From contig JAXRKN010000020.1 of assembly GCA_038502055.1 (NCBI GenBank), positions 310,001 to 374,000 on the forward strand: a stretch of 64,000 nucleotides of DNA, given 5' to 3'. A program made the position numbers and the translations under genes. The DNA comes from Tanytarsus gracilentus (Eukaryota; Arthropoda; Insecta; Diptera; Chironomidae). The notes under the pieces are model-generated. The model ran no database searches. It saw only the letters and a list, made by a program, of their open reading frames with translations, and had not been told where the DNA came from. Below are positions 11,604 to 23,118 of the stretch, piece after piece; position 1 is the stretch's first letter; every line of letters begins with the position of its first letter.

Positions 11604-12470
11604 TTTGTTAATGTTTGTAAGAAGTTTTTGAATAAAATATTTTATTTACGATTTTTAATTATGTTTCTAGAAATTACAGTGAAGTTTCTCTAATTCAATA
11701 CTTTTATTACACTGAAATTTCAAATATTTTAAAACCGTTACAATATTTCAGCAGTTTAGATGGTAAAATTTTGAAATATTATTTTTAATCAATTTTTGTT
11801 CATGTTAATTTTCATTCAGTGAAAATGATTAAAAAACCCATAAAAATTTTTCTTATCAGAATTTAATTTAAAAACTTTCTTATCTCGTTTTGCTTGAGGA
11901 ATAAAAATTCAAATTTTTTATCGGATGTTATAACTTAAAACACTTCAATGAAGACGACAACATTGTAGAATATTTTCCTCACTTAATCAGAATGGTAAAT
12001 TAAGTTTTAAAAACAACTCATTCAATTTTGTATTATAATCGTGTTCTTTTTTGATCCTTTTCGTTCCCGATAAAAAAAATCGCCAATCCAGAATTTCTAA
12101 GAGAAAAAAAATGTAATACAATGAAAGCTATAAATAATGTCTGTCTTAACTCGTTTGAGATGTGGAAAGCGTTGCGAAATGTAGCTTAATTTTTAGTATA
12201 AATAATAAGTCTAGAATCAACGCATAAAAGTCTTCATTGGAAATTTCGCTGTCGAACTATCAAGATCGTGAAAAATTATAAAAAAGTTTTGGAGTTTAAA
12301 AAAAGTTTGGATAATTTTCTTGAGAATTTGCAAAAGATTGAGAAAAAGTTAATAAAATTTGAAAAAAATTAAAACGAATTCAAAAATTTAAAAATTTAAA
12401 AATATCCTAAAAAGTTTCAAAAAAAATAATTATTTAATAATAAATTTTTAAAGAAAAAAAAGGTCAAAAA
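11604..12470. other. Intergenic region with candidate promoter of mucin-like member 3
   Basis: 867 bp without a supported gene. A TATAAATA sequence near 12198-12206 and a second CATAAAAG near 12225 are candidate core promoters for the gene starting at 12471. The rest is AT-rich. Confidence 0.4.
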
Positions 12471-13519
12471 ATGAGGAAAAAAAGTTTATTAACTTTGATT
12501 ATTATTTTTTTACTGCATTTGCTTCGATTTACAAATGGAAATGGTAAGAATTTATTTTAATAATTAAATTATAAAAAGTTTTTCTTATTTTTTTTGCATA
12601 AATTTAATCCTTAAAAGTTTAAAAATTTTTGATCTTAAAAAATTGTTTTCAAATCTTTAAAAATTAAATTTTTTAATCCTTAAAAATTTAAATTTTTTTA
12701 AATCATTAGAAATTTAATTAATAAACTCCTTAAAAATATTTAAAAATCTTTAATCCTTTAAAATTCAAATTAATTTCATTAAATTTAGCCCTCGTTGGTG
12801 TTTGCTTTTTCACCACGAACCCAAACTTTTCCGGATCAAATCTAAAAGTTCAAAAGCTCTCACCGGAAGATTACGATCAGTTTATGTGTGAAAACGAAAA
12901 CGATTATTTAAAAACTCCTCAAAATCTTTCAAGTGGTTTCGAGTTTCTCGGCATGCTCTACGGAAATTGTGACATTAAATTAAATTGCAATAAAAAAATG
13001 TGCGTTAGATCTCCGAAAACAAAAAAAGGTTCGACAATTGAAATTCCTCCGGTAACGCATTCCAGTTCAACTGTGGAAACAACATCTGTTGCACCAACAA
13101 CGAGCGTTGTAAGTGAATTCGAAACTGGCCCAACGGAAGCACCTACAACAACAATTGACATTGAGGTATTAACAAAGCCAACACCCAGAGTTGCACTAAA
13201 TGATTCGTTTGAAACTCCACCAGCAGTTACAATAACTTCTTCCAACATCGAAACCACGCCGATCAAACCTAAAACAACAAAAAACATCAAAGCTTATCTT
13301 CCGGTTTCCCGCTCGACCACAACCCGAACACCCTGGACTGGAACTTACAAGCAATTTGATCGCGCAAATTTTACATATCATTACACTTTCAATCACGGCG
13401 GAAACACTGCAACATGGAAGGCAAGGTCACGAAGCACAACTCGCGGAACTCCATCGCCAAGATATGTTAACGATTTGGATGATAGCAGCTATGCTAAGGA
13501 TCTATTGCCGCCCAACTAA
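12471..13519 (+). CDS. Secreted Thr-rich mucin-like protein, family member 3
   Basis: Exons 12471-12543 and 12789-13519 encode 267 residues. Signal peptide MRKKSLLTLIIIFLLHLLRF; family domain is divergent at its start (VGVCFFTTNPNFSGSNLKVQ in place of RGIFIYT) but retains FEFLGMLYGNCDIKLNC; then a Thr/Pro/Val-rich segment of about 110 residues; then the tail RTPWTGTYKQF. The intron is in the same position and phase as in the other members. Divergence at the domain start suggests specialisation or relaxed constraint. Function is unknown. Confidence 0.85.
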
Positions 13520-13978
13520 TGATTTCCGATTGATTTTTTTATCGAATGTTTTGTGTTCAGCTTTTTGGTGTTTTAAAATTAAGTTTTTTATTTTTTGAAT
13601 AAAATCGGCAGAAAAAAAAGTTTTAATGTTTTTTATCTTTTTTTCTCTCAGAAGTTTAGAAATTCATCTTAATAATTTAAATAAGAAATCGTCAATAAAT
13701 TTGATCCAAAAATAACCCAAAAAAATGAATTAATTTTTTTTCCACGCTCGCACGTTTCTCCAATAAAAATATGCAAATGAGCCGCTAACGGCCAATTATT
13801 GCCGTCTGTGGTTATCTGAAGTTTATTTATCGAATGAGAAAATAAAAAATTAAAATTTGTCATCGAGTGATATTGAGAAAGTAAATAAAGATTTTTAAAG
13901 AATTTATTTAAAAACTGAGAATTAAATTTGCATGCAAAATGTTTAAAAAATTGAATGATGCAATTTTCAATTTTTCTA
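13520..13978. other. Spacer between convergent genes
   Basis: 459 bp between the convergent mucin-like member 3 and the RR cuticle gene. No coding evidence is seen. Confidence 0.5.
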
Positions 13979-14817
13979 TTAAATGCCGACTAGATGACTT
14001 CCGGATGGTCTGAAACCATTTTCGTCGGCAACGTAAGTGACCTGAAATTAAGTTTGGAGTTTTTAAATCAAAAGATTTTAAATTAAAAATAAAATTGAAC
14101 AGCAAATTTTAAGGAATTTAAAATCAAAAATTATTTTCTAATTTTTAATGGAAATTTTTTAAAAAAAATAAAGAATTTTTGTGGAAAACTTGCAAAAAAT
14201 TTAAAAAAAATTAGAAAATTTTTTTTCTTAAAATTTTCACACTTTTTTCTTTAATTTTTTTTGTAATTTAAAAAAATTTTTGAATCAAATTTCACTAAAA
14301 TTTCTTTCATCATTTTTTGACTCACCCTGTAAGTGTTTCCATCGGGTCCAACATACGAATATTCTCCCCTCATCACGATTCCTTCGCTATCGCCGATTTT
14401 TTTCACTTCGCCTTCCTCAACTCGTTTCGTTCCGTCGCTCGTCTCGAACTCCCACTGGTAATTCGATCCCGAGTTTCGAAAGTTTTTATTTAGAATTGTC
14501 GCATCGCCGGTCGATGCTGATCGACCTTGAGAAATTTGATTTTGTTGAGGTGAAGGCTGGAAGTTTGAGAAACTCGAGCTTAAAGCGAACTAAATTTTTT
14601 AAAATAATTTTTAAGGAAATTAAATTAATTAAAAGTTTTAAAATAAAATATGAAAAAAATTTACTCTATTTTCATTTTGAGTTCTAAATCCCGAATTTCT
14701 CCAATTTTGTTGATTTCCTCTAAATGTCACCGGATTAATGAAACCTCTAGATCTCGTCGGAATTGTTGCAGCCTGCAAAGCTCCGATAAAAAACGCAAAA
14801 ACCACCAAAAACTTCAT
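13979..14817 (-). CDS. Cuticular protein of the RR-1 (Rebers-Riddiford) type
   Basis: Exons 14817-14665, 14589-14326 and 14041-13979 encode 159 residues; all introns are phase 0. Signal peptide MKFLVVFAFFIGALQAA. The C-terminal half is a chitin_bind_4 (R&R) domain: YQWEFETSDGTKRVEEGEVK, then GEYSYVGPDGNTYRVTY, then VADENGFRPSGSHL, the RR-1 signature for chitin binding in soft cuticle. The ATG at 14817 is chosen over in-frame upstream Met codons because it starts a signal peptide and a TATA box lies about 50 bp upstream. The N-terminal half is Asn/Gln/Ser-rich low-complexity sequence. Confidence 0.93.
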
Positions 14818-14865
14818 CGCTAATGCAAATTTCAAACTAACGACAATCCGGTCAACGTTCATGGC

Positions 14866-14872
14866 TTTTATA
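14866..14872 (-). promoter_or_regulatory. TATA box of the RR-1 cuticle gene
   Basis: Minus-strand TATAAAA lies 49 bp upstream of the cuticle protein ATG, which would leave a 5' UTR of roughly 20-25 nt. Confidence 0.6.
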
Positions 14873-15680
14873 GCTTCTCCACTTTTACCTTCGAGAATTT
14901 TTAGTTGTAAATTTTCAATGGCTGTAAATAACCGCTGCAAAAGACTTTTATTTATTGTCGTTGCATGCGAATTTTTTAATTTAGGATAAAAACGAGAATT
15001 TTGCGAAAAAAAATCGTTTTGTTTGTTGGAACTCAAAATGCATCCGGGATCAAAAGAGGATAAAGAAAAAAATTTCGGGAATTTTGGCAAAAAAATTTAA
15101 TTTGAATTTTTAAATAATAAATTTTAATGTTTTTTAAGTTGTTGTAAATTTTAGGTAGTTTTTAAATTTAATGAAAAGTATAAATGAAAAAAATTAAAAA
15201 TTAATGTTTAATTATTTTTTGAAATAAAAATAAAAATTTATTTTTTTTAATTTAAAATTTTTTTCAACAACCTTGAACCTTCTTTCTAACTTTATTCTTC
15301 TTCTTCTTTAATTTCTTCCCACAAAAAAATCTTATATCTAACATCATCGCGATTTTCAACTCGAACGACATAAAAAATATTTTTAAATGTCAATCGGCTA
15401 AATTTTAGCCTAAAACGATTTCTGACCATTAACGAGATTCTAACATTGTAGTGTCAAGGACGATCACACAAAAAAGAAACGTGAATGAAAATCTAAAAAG
15501 TTGAAATTTTTGGCCAAGTTTCATAGTTTGAAAAAATAAAAAAATATTTTTAAAAAATTATTGAATTTTTTAAAATTCGTTGTCGATTTTTTTAAAATAA
15601 AGTTAAAAATATAAAAATTTTAAAATTTAATTTTTAAATTTTATTAAATTCAGAACACATAAAATTATTTTCATCTAACT
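14873..15680. other. Intergenic region
   Basis: About 800 bp between two minus-strand genes. In-frame codons upstream of the cuticle gene start here are probably not translated. No further gene is seen. Confidence 0.5.
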
Positions 15681-16798
15681 TTAATCTTCAATTCTCTCAT
15701 CCAAAGTGTAATCATAATCTTTTGGCTTTTGAGTCTCGATCTTCTCAAATATTTCATCTAATAATTGCAAATCGTCACTTTTCGCTGGCTTTAAAATATC
15801 AAAATTATTATCCAAAGGAGTTTCAGTGGTTTTCGGAGTGTCTCGAGTGTATCCAGTCGTGCCTTTCACTTCCTTAGTTGAACCCGTAAAAAGCGTTCGA
15901 GTTCTCCAAGTTCCAGTCGATTGATTAAAATCGTGAGTTTGTCGAGTTCTCGTGTCCCAAGTCGCGGGTTCCCACGTTCCAGTCCACGGCTGTCTTGTTG
16001 TTGTGTTTTTAGCGACCGGAAGATAGGTCGGTGGGATTCTTGTGGTTTTTTTAGTCGTTGAATCGAGTTGAGATGTGGTTGATTTTTCAGTAAACGTTTT
16101 GAGATTTTTCTCAGTTGAAGTTGTTGGGTTTGAGGACGTCGTTGATGGATTTTTGGTAGTTGTTGTTAATTTATCAGTTGTTGATGAAATTGGAGGTGGA
16201 TAAGTTCGAGTTGGTGGAGTGATTTGCCTCGAAACAGATAAAATTGGTGGAAGATAAGTGTTTGGCGGAGTTTTTTCAGTTGTTGATGGATTTTGAATAG
16301 TTGAAGATGATTTCGTTCTTGGACTCATTTGAGGTGTGGTTGTTTCACATGTCTGACACGTTGGGCAAGTTGAAATTTTATCGCAAGGTTTTTGTGCCGA
16401 ACAAAAATCCTTTTTACAATTTATTTGAATGTCGCAACGATTATCGAGGATTTTTAAGAAGTCGTAAGAAGATTCGAGTGGCGAAGGATTTTTGGTTGAG
16501 CTAATTTTGTTGAAAACTTTGTTGAATGTTTCTTTGCTAATTTCTTGCGTGAATAAATCAGCTCCGATTAACGAATCGTCGTGTGTGTAAATAAAAATTC
16601 CTCGAACTCCAGGTTGATTTGTGGGGTTGGGCAAAGCTGTGAAGTTATGAATTGATTATTTTAATTAAAAGTTTTTAAAAATGCTAAATTTGATAAATTT
16701 AAAGTAGGCAAAATATAAAAGTGAAGCATTTTACCTGATTGTGCTGGTGAAATATCCTCAAAAATTATTAGCAACAGCAAAGACAAAATTTTTTTCAT
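15681..16798 (-). CDS. Secreted Thr-rich mucin-like protein, family member 4
   Basis: Exons 16798-16735 and 16636-15681 encode 339 residues. Signal peptide MKKILSLLLLIIFEDISPAQ; family domain (PGVRGIFIYTHDDSLIGADL to DNRCDIQINC); a Cys pair cluster CPTCQTC as in member 1; about 130 residues of Thr/Ser/Pro; two PPTYLPV-type motifs; QPWTGTWEP and a second STGTWRTR unit; then an acidic C-terminal tail (YDYTLDERIED) not seen in the others. It is the only member on the minus strand. Function unknown. Confidence 0.87.
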
Positions 16799-17429
16799 TT
16801 TTAATTTTTTTAATAATTTTTAATATAAATTTTTTAAGCAATGCTCAAAAAAATATTTTAATAAAATTTAAATAATAAAAATTTTTAATTATAATTTTAT
16901 TTAATTTTTTCTTTTATTTTTGTTCTTCACTTAAACTTTTCACCTTCGAACTATTTGTCAATGTTTCTTCTTCGACTGTCAAAATTCAAATGACGAAATT
17001 CAATACGCAGCGACTCGACAAAAAAAATCGAACCACTTCTATAAAAAATATATTTCGCCATAAAGTTTTTTAGGCAATCTATGAAAAAGGCAACGGAAGA
17101 TGAAAACGCTTAATTTTTATCTTAGATAAAATTAATTAGTAAAAAAATTAAAAACTTGTTTTTAAGCAGCAAAAATTTATGCTTGAGTTTTTTAATTAAG
17201 AATCAAAATAAAAAATAAAAGATTTTTAAAATAATTTTTGAAATATTTTTGAAAATATTTTTTAAAATAATTTTTTATTGAATCTAAATTTAAAAAAAAT
17301 AATTCTAAAAAATAATTTTCATAATAATTTTCAAAATAATTTTTTATTGAATCTAAATTTTAAAATTTAAAAAAAATTAACAAAAATTTAAAAAATCTCC
17401 AAATTTAAATTCCAATTCCTCAAAATATT
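16799..17429. other. Intergenic region
   Basis: 631 bp of strongly AT-rich sequence between mucin-like member 4 and the TTLL gene. No gene, clear promoter or repeat is recognised. Confidence 0.5.
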
Positions 17430-19192
17430 TCACCAGCAAAAGTGTCGATTCTTTTTATAGTAGCACATCCAATAAAACCATTCCAAATAGAGTTGATTCA
17501 CAAAATCAAATTTTTCGATGTAAACGTCTCGATCGTGTGCGTCATAAAATTCCTTATCGGGTGGAAAAAGCCGCTTAAAATCTCCACTCGACATTTGTTC
17601 GCGATAGGCAAGCACAATATTGTACATGTGAGTCGATGTTTGACATCGCGTGCAGAGCTTACATTTTCCATCGCAATGATGATCGCACTCTTGTATACAG
17701 AATTCGGGTAAGATTGTTCTGCCATTGACATGAGCGACCATCATCTCGAGCTCGCCGGTTTCAAATCGAAAAGCACTTTTATGCCATGGCGTTCCAACTT
17801 GAATGAGATTGAAAAGATTGTAGAGAAGATTTTCGGTTGCCGGATAATTTCTTTCGTATTTATCGGTGGACGATAAGTCGGGATTTGGATTGACTTTCAT
17901 GAGGTGGAGATTGAAGGAAGAATCGAGGATGAAGTCGAAAGTAAAGAGCTCAAAGTAGGGATAGGAAACTTCTTGAATTTTCACGATCTAAAAATTAATT
18001 TAAAATTATTAAAAAAATATGGGTGTCGGACATTTTGTCCAGATGACAATTTGTCCACAATTTTAAAATATCTCACATGATCTGAAATAAATCTTTCCTT
18101 CTCAATTCCAATTGTTCTCACACAATCTTCAACTTGCTTCCAAACATCATCAGGATTTCCACCACTCTTATTGACCATCGCATTTAAAGCCTCTTTTAAT
18201 GTATATCCATTCAAAAAGTAATCGCGAACAGGTTCAAAGTCCAAAGCTGTTATGTGATCATCTTTAGTAGGTCCAACACTATCGGATTCTTCATAAGGTT
18301 TTGAACTAAATCTAAGATTGATGTTTTTGGGGAAATAATAAAGTCGCAGTGGTTCGACAGCAGAAATGAGGACAAAAACTGAAAAATCAAAGTTGTGATC
18401 ACCATAAAGCATTGGATTGTCGATTAAAACTTGAGCGAAATTTTCGTCATCGAATTTTATCTCTGAAGATTTTGTGAGTTTAGCTCCAGCATGGATTTTT
18501 GACTTGACAACAAATTTTGCGTCTTTATTCAGCTTTGAATAGGCCAAAAGTTCTTCACTGTTGTTGAATGCTTTTGGAATGTATTTTGAGGTTGTGTTGA
18601 GGATTAAATTGCGTTTTGATGAAAGATAGATTGAACTTCCTGTAAATGTGAAGAAAAATTGATTTAATTTATTTTTTGTGCGAGAAAAAAGGTTTTACTT
18701 TCCAGACTATAAGTACATTTAGACCAATGGACTAAATGTCTTGTGGACAAAATATCCGACACCTTAAATTTAAATCTCACCTGGAAAATGATTAAATTTC
18801 TGATGGTAATCGACATCTTTCCAGTTTATGGCCACGTAAGTTTTGTCACTCCACATAATGTTCCAGCCCTTTTGAGGCTCTTCATCTTTTACCGATCCAT
18901 TGTGTCTCTCAAGCCCTAAAGCTTCAAGAACATTCGCGACTCTTTTAAACTTTTCATCAACATTTTCACCATACAACCAATATTTTGGCTTTTCATTTTT
19001 CTTATCAACTTTTTTCTCCTCTGACGTGTCGATTGCTTGAGTTTCGATCTCAATTTCGTTTATTTCAGCCTTTGGACATAAATCATAATTCTCACGAAGA
19101 TATTCGAGAACTTCGATGCGATAATATCCGACAATAATTGCGGAGATTAAAAGAAGAGTCGGAAGACTAAAAAGTCGTCCACAAAAACCCAT
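17430..19192 (-). CDS. Tubulin-tyrosine-ligase-like (TTLL) protein with N-terminal membrane anchor
   Basis: Exons 19192-18781, 18639-18077 and 17987-17430 encode 510 residues. An N-terminal hydrophobic segment (LPTLLLISAIIVGYY) is followed by a Glu/Lys-rich stem, then a TTL domain with WNIMWSDKTYVAINWKDVDY, FVVKSKIHAGAK, DNPMLYGDHNFDFSVFVLIS and FELFTFDFILDSSFNLHLMK. TTL enzymes add amino acids to tubulin tails using ATP and metal. Anchored family members resemble the TTLL15 type. The usual metal-binding Glu in the E-x-N motif is Lys here (LMKVNPNPDL), so this may be an inactive or altered enzyme. A Cys-rich cluster (CIQECDHHCDGKCKLCTRC) follows the domain. Confidence 0.85.
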
Positions 19193-19410
19193 GTGTTGGC
19201 ACTTTTAAAGCTGCTCTACTTTAAAGAAGTGTGAACTAATCAAAAGCTGGTGAAAGACTAAGTTGATAAGACATTTTTTTCGATTAATCTTCAAGTGTGG
19301 GATTTTGGAGTTTTATCGAGTGAAAATGATAAGATAAAAATTTGAGGTTGAGAAACTAGAAAAAAATCTTAAAATTTTAAAAACTTATTTTTATTAAATT
19401 TTTGCTAATT

Positions 19411-20893
19411 TTAACCAAAAAATTGATTTTTATCCCTCAATTTATCACCGAAAATATTTCCAATCGGAACGAGTCTTGAAAGTTCTTTATCGAGCATTTC
19501 GAGGAAGCCACCAAGCGATTGACCATTTTGATTTCTTGAAGTTGTTCTTTCTTGCCTCTCAGATGTTCTTTCTGTCAACCTCTGAGTGGAAGTTTCTGAT
19601 TGAGTTCTTTGAGTCACAGAATTCCTCAAGGTTGTTGGTAATCTTGGAGTTGTTGTTAAAGCTATCCTGGATGTTGATGTGGTCTGAGGACTTCTGGTGG
19701 GAATTGGTGGCAATCTAAAGCTTGTCGTTGTTGTTTGAGGTCGAGGAGTTGTTGTGATTGGAATTCTAAATGTTGAAGTTGTTGTAATTGTTGGTCTTGA
19801 TGTTGTAGTTACTGGAGTCCTAGAATTTGTTGTTACCGGAGCTCTGGAAGTTGTTGTAATTGTTGGTCTTGATGTCGTTGTTACTGAACCTCTGGAAGTA
19901 GTTGTGATTGTTCCTCTCGGAGTTGTAGAACTTGGAGAACTCGATCTAGTTGACGTAATTACTGGAGCAGTTGGATATCCAAAACTTGTTCGTGCAGGTG
20001 CAGTCGGAAAGCCTTTAGTGGTTCCAGTTGAAATTGTTGGAAAAAGTTGAATTCCTTGCGTTGTTGTCATCCATTCTGGAATTGTAAATTGAGTTGTGCT
20101 TGGAGTTCTTGTCGCCCTTCGAGTAACCATCGGTGCGGTTGGAAGTGTGTGAAGTTGAAAAGTTGGTGGACTTGTTTCTACTTGAGGTTGAGTTTGATGG
20201 TTATTTGGTATGGAAGGTTGAGAGGTAACTAAAGGCCTTTGAATATTTTCATTACCTTGATTTTCATCCTGTGGTCTTTGTTGAATAACTGGAGCTGTTA
20301 TTGATGATCTCGTTGTTGTGATTGGTTGACGAGTAGTTGTGACAGTTTCAATTGCTCGTGAAGTTGTTTGTTGGATATTTTTCGAGGTGGTTTGTTGATT
20401 AACTGGAGCTGTTAGTAAAGGCGCTTTTGATGTCGAAACTTGTTGAGGTTGAGTTACTCTCAGAGGTCGAGAAGCAGCAGCAGAAGTTGTTTGAATCATC
20501 CAAACTGGTGGTGTTTGTAGTGGAGCGGTGATTTTTGTTGTTGTGACTTGCGGTTGTAAAGCCCAAGGAGGTAACGTTTGTTGAACTACAGGCGAAGATT
20601 CTTCATGAGGAATTTGAGTTAAAAGCCATGAAGGAATATCTGGAGCGGCTGTTGGTCTTGTGGTTGTCGTTTGAGGTTGAGTTGTCGATTGTGGAAAGAA
20701 CCAATTGTTGTTTTGACGATTATCTGATCTGAAAAAAAAATTGTTTTACATTTCTTTAACTCTGAGTTGAAAATCTGGACCAAACTTACCCACCACCACC
20801 CAACATTCTGTCGAGATCATCCCACATACTTCCTTGAGCCTTTAAATTATTAACAAAATTCAATAAAATTAAAATTATCACTCTCTTCACCAT
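19411..20893 (-). CDS. Secreted Thr/Pro/Ser-rich mucin-like protein
   Basis: Exons 20893-20790 and 20728-19411 encode 473 residues. Signal peptide MVKRVIILILLNFVNNLKAQ is followed by WDDLDRMLGGG, then about 370 residues dominated by Thr, Pro, Ser and Gln. The most regular part is a run of short units of the form TTTSRxPxTTTSRxPIT near residues 320-400. The end is non-repetitive and amphipathic (LGGFLEMLDKELSRLVPIGN), perhaps an interaction tail. It does not share the PGLRGIFIYT domain of the four mucin-like genes to its left. A canonical TATA/Inr promoter lies upstream. I do not recognise the family. Confidence 0.85.
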
Positions 20894-20924
20894 TTTAACT
20901 TCTGTTCTAACTTTTTAAAAATCT

Positions 20925-20956
20925 ACTGACTCGCTCATCGTGCCATTCAATTTATA
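20925..20956 (-). promoter_or_regulatory. TATA box plus arthropod initiator (TCAGT)
   Basis: On the minus strand TATAAA (20956-20951) is followed 29 bp downstream by TCAGT (20929-20925), the standard arthropod spacing. The transcript would start about 34 bp before the ATG at 20893. Confidence 0.75.
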
Positions 20957-21678
20957 CCTTTCTAACTCTCTTATCACTTCACAATAGACTTTGATGAATT
21001 GCATCTTGTTTGCATTGATTTTTTTCGCGAATTATTCATCGCGTGCTTTTATGTTAGTGCGAAAGGAAACATTTTGATAGAAATAATTGATGATTTTTAC
21101 ACGCGTGGTTGATAAGAGAAAAAAATAACATGTGAGCTGGATTGTGGCGACATCTTAGAAAAGTGAGAAATATAAAAGACTTTAACTGGAATTTCAAAAT
21201 GAACATTTATTTTTTATTAGAATTAAAAATCAATTTATTAAAGATGATTAGAATCTCGATAATCTCTTAAGGTATAACATCGATAAAAAACAAAATATTT
21301 TTTTATTCACTTAGCAACAAAGCCCATAACCTGTTACAGCAAATTGTAAATAAAATTCTCGACACAAATCAATGATAAAAAGCAGACAATAACAATCGTC
21401 AAAAGAAACAAAAGTGTTTTTTATCTTGTAAAATGTCAGGATGTGAACTTCCAAAAAAAACTATAACAGTTTTATTAAACTTTTCAATTAATTAATTTTT
21501 AATCAATCACAAAAAATATTTCGAAGCCATCATCATAGAAATATGAACAAAAGTGTGTGTTTAAGTTATTTTGGGAAAATTTGCATGGCATCTAATAATT
21601 TTTATTTAAACTAGTTCTTTAGACCAGAGTCATTTTTAATGGGATAGCGTTCATCATTGTTAAAATAATGAGTAAAAT
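20957..21678. other. Intergenic region
   Basis: About 720 bp between the mucin-like gene and the first peritrophin-like gene. The part from about 21550 is duplicated downstream of the second peritrophin-like gene near 22985. No gene is seen. Confidence 0.5.
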
Positions 21679-22218
21679 TTACTCTTCAGCGACATCCTCA
21701 GCGAAGGCAGCGTTCTCACTGTCGAATGGACGAAGGTTTGGGAATTGTGGGTTCCATTGATTTCTTGCGGCATCAATTTGTGATTGGAAAGCGCATGATG
21801 GTCCAGTTGGGTCAGCAGCCCACCAGACTGTTCCAGTTGGGCAATCGAATGGCCCTGATTTAAGATAATTTAGGTTAGTTTAAATTTTAAAACAAAAGAA
21901 TTGATTCAACTTACATCCCAAGCCTCCCCAGCACTTTCGGAAAGAAGCCGGATTGGTTGGATCGTTGAAAATCACGGCATTTCCGTTAGTGTTATCAGTT
22001 CCGGCGGGTGGGCAACGAGGTTCAACGACTGGAAGTCTCCATGCGCGTACACCTGGAATGTTTGGTGGGGGTTGTTGCCAGGTTGGTGGTTGAGGCTGTT
22101 GCCAGGTTGGTGGTTGAGGCTGTTGACGGCCTGGGAATTGAACTTGAACTCCTGGTCCTTGCACTTGAAGTTGTGCGGCTGCAACGGCAGCGAAGGCTAA
22201 AACGATGAAGGCTTTCAT
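21679..22218 (-). CDS. Peritrophin-A-like chitin-binding secreted protein A
   Basis: Exons 22218-21915 and 21854-21679 encode 159 residues. Signal peptide MKAFIVLAFAAVAAAQ; a Gln/Pro-rich region with repeated QPQPPTWQ units; then a CBM14-like domain: RCPPAG, DPTNPASFRKCWGG, then CPTGTVWWAADPTGPSCAF. Only four of the usual six cysteines are obvious, so this is a reduced domain. The tail is acidic (AFAEDVAEE). The intron splits the domain just after KCWGGLG, as in the two paralogues. Probably in cuticle, tracheal or peritrophic matrix. Near-identical to the gene 1.4 kb away. Confidence 0.85.
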
Positions 22219-22284
22219 TTTGTCTGATGATTGCTTTTCTATCCGCAGACTGAGAACTGTGATTTAATGACTGACTCGAATTGC

Positions 22285-22292
22285 TTTTTATA
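22285..22292 (-). promoter_or_regulatory. TATA box of peritrophin-like gene A
   Basis: Minus-strand TATAAAAA lies about 70 bp upstream of the ATG, followed by two TCAGT initiator-like sequences. The same arrangement precedes gene B. Confidence 0.6.
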
Positions 22293-22475
22293 CCAAATTT
22301 CCTCTTATCAGTTCAAAATGTTTCTTGTCAATGGACACAACACGAACAAGTTGCGAATTTCATGAGATGATATCGGGAAAGAGATTTTTTGTGTGTCATT
22401 GCCATTTAAACTAAATTCCCTATCAAGGGATGGAAACTCATTTTTTACAAATTGCATGTAAATGGACGAAGAATA

Positions 22476-22616
22476 CATAGATGGACAATTACATTGTAAT
22501 CGAGTAAAAATTTACATTACAAAAAATTAAATGTAAATTAAATTTTCATACAATATTCATGAAATTTTCCAAAATTAAATTTAATTAATTTAATTTTTTG
22601 TAATTACCGATCTCTG
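22476..22616. mobile_element. hAT-like MITE (family with CAGAGATGGGCAATTAC ends)
   Basis: A 141-bp AT-rich element with degenerate inverted ends (CATAGATGGACAATTAC and GTAATTACCGATCTCTG). It belongs to the family with better copies at 48228 and 50623. Confidence 0.65.
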
Positions 22617-23118
22617 GAGCAAAATCAAAAAAATTATTTTTTTTATTTGATTAATTATTGTGAGATTTCCATCCCCTGTTCTTATCAGCTCAAAAAATAA
22701 AACATCAATCATTAAAAAACTAACAAAGATGTTTTTTATCTAGAGCTTTCTTCTTTTATAAAATGTCCGGATATGGACAAGAAAAAATTAATTAGACATT
22801 ATTAAATTTTTTAATATTTTTTTTAGTTCAGCTGAAAGTTTCAATTAATTCATTTAAATTTTTTAGTCATCTCCAAAATATTAAAACTCAAGCTATTTTT
22901 TTTTCTCACAAAGTTTTTAATCAAATTTTTTAGTTAACAATCACAAAAAGAGAATTCGAAGCCATGAAGTTAGTAGGAAAAGCAATAAAGTGTGTGTTTA
23001 AGTTATTTTGGGAAAATTTGCATGGCATCTAATAATTTTTTATTTAAAACAATTCGAGTGGGTCCAGAGTCATTTTTAATGGGATAGCGTTCATCATTGT
23101 TGGAATTTTGAGTAAAAT
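22617..23118. other. Spacer between duplicated peritrophin-like genes
   Basis: About 500 bp. The right part, from about 22985, repeats the sequence found downstream of gene A near 21550, marking the extent of the tandem duplication. No gene is seen. Confidence 0.5.

Noticed and set aside
19754..20050. Long open frames antisense to the Thr-rich genes
   Set aside because: Thr codon repeats (ACA/ACT) read on the other strand give stop-free Val/Cys/Leu frames; these are composition artefacts.
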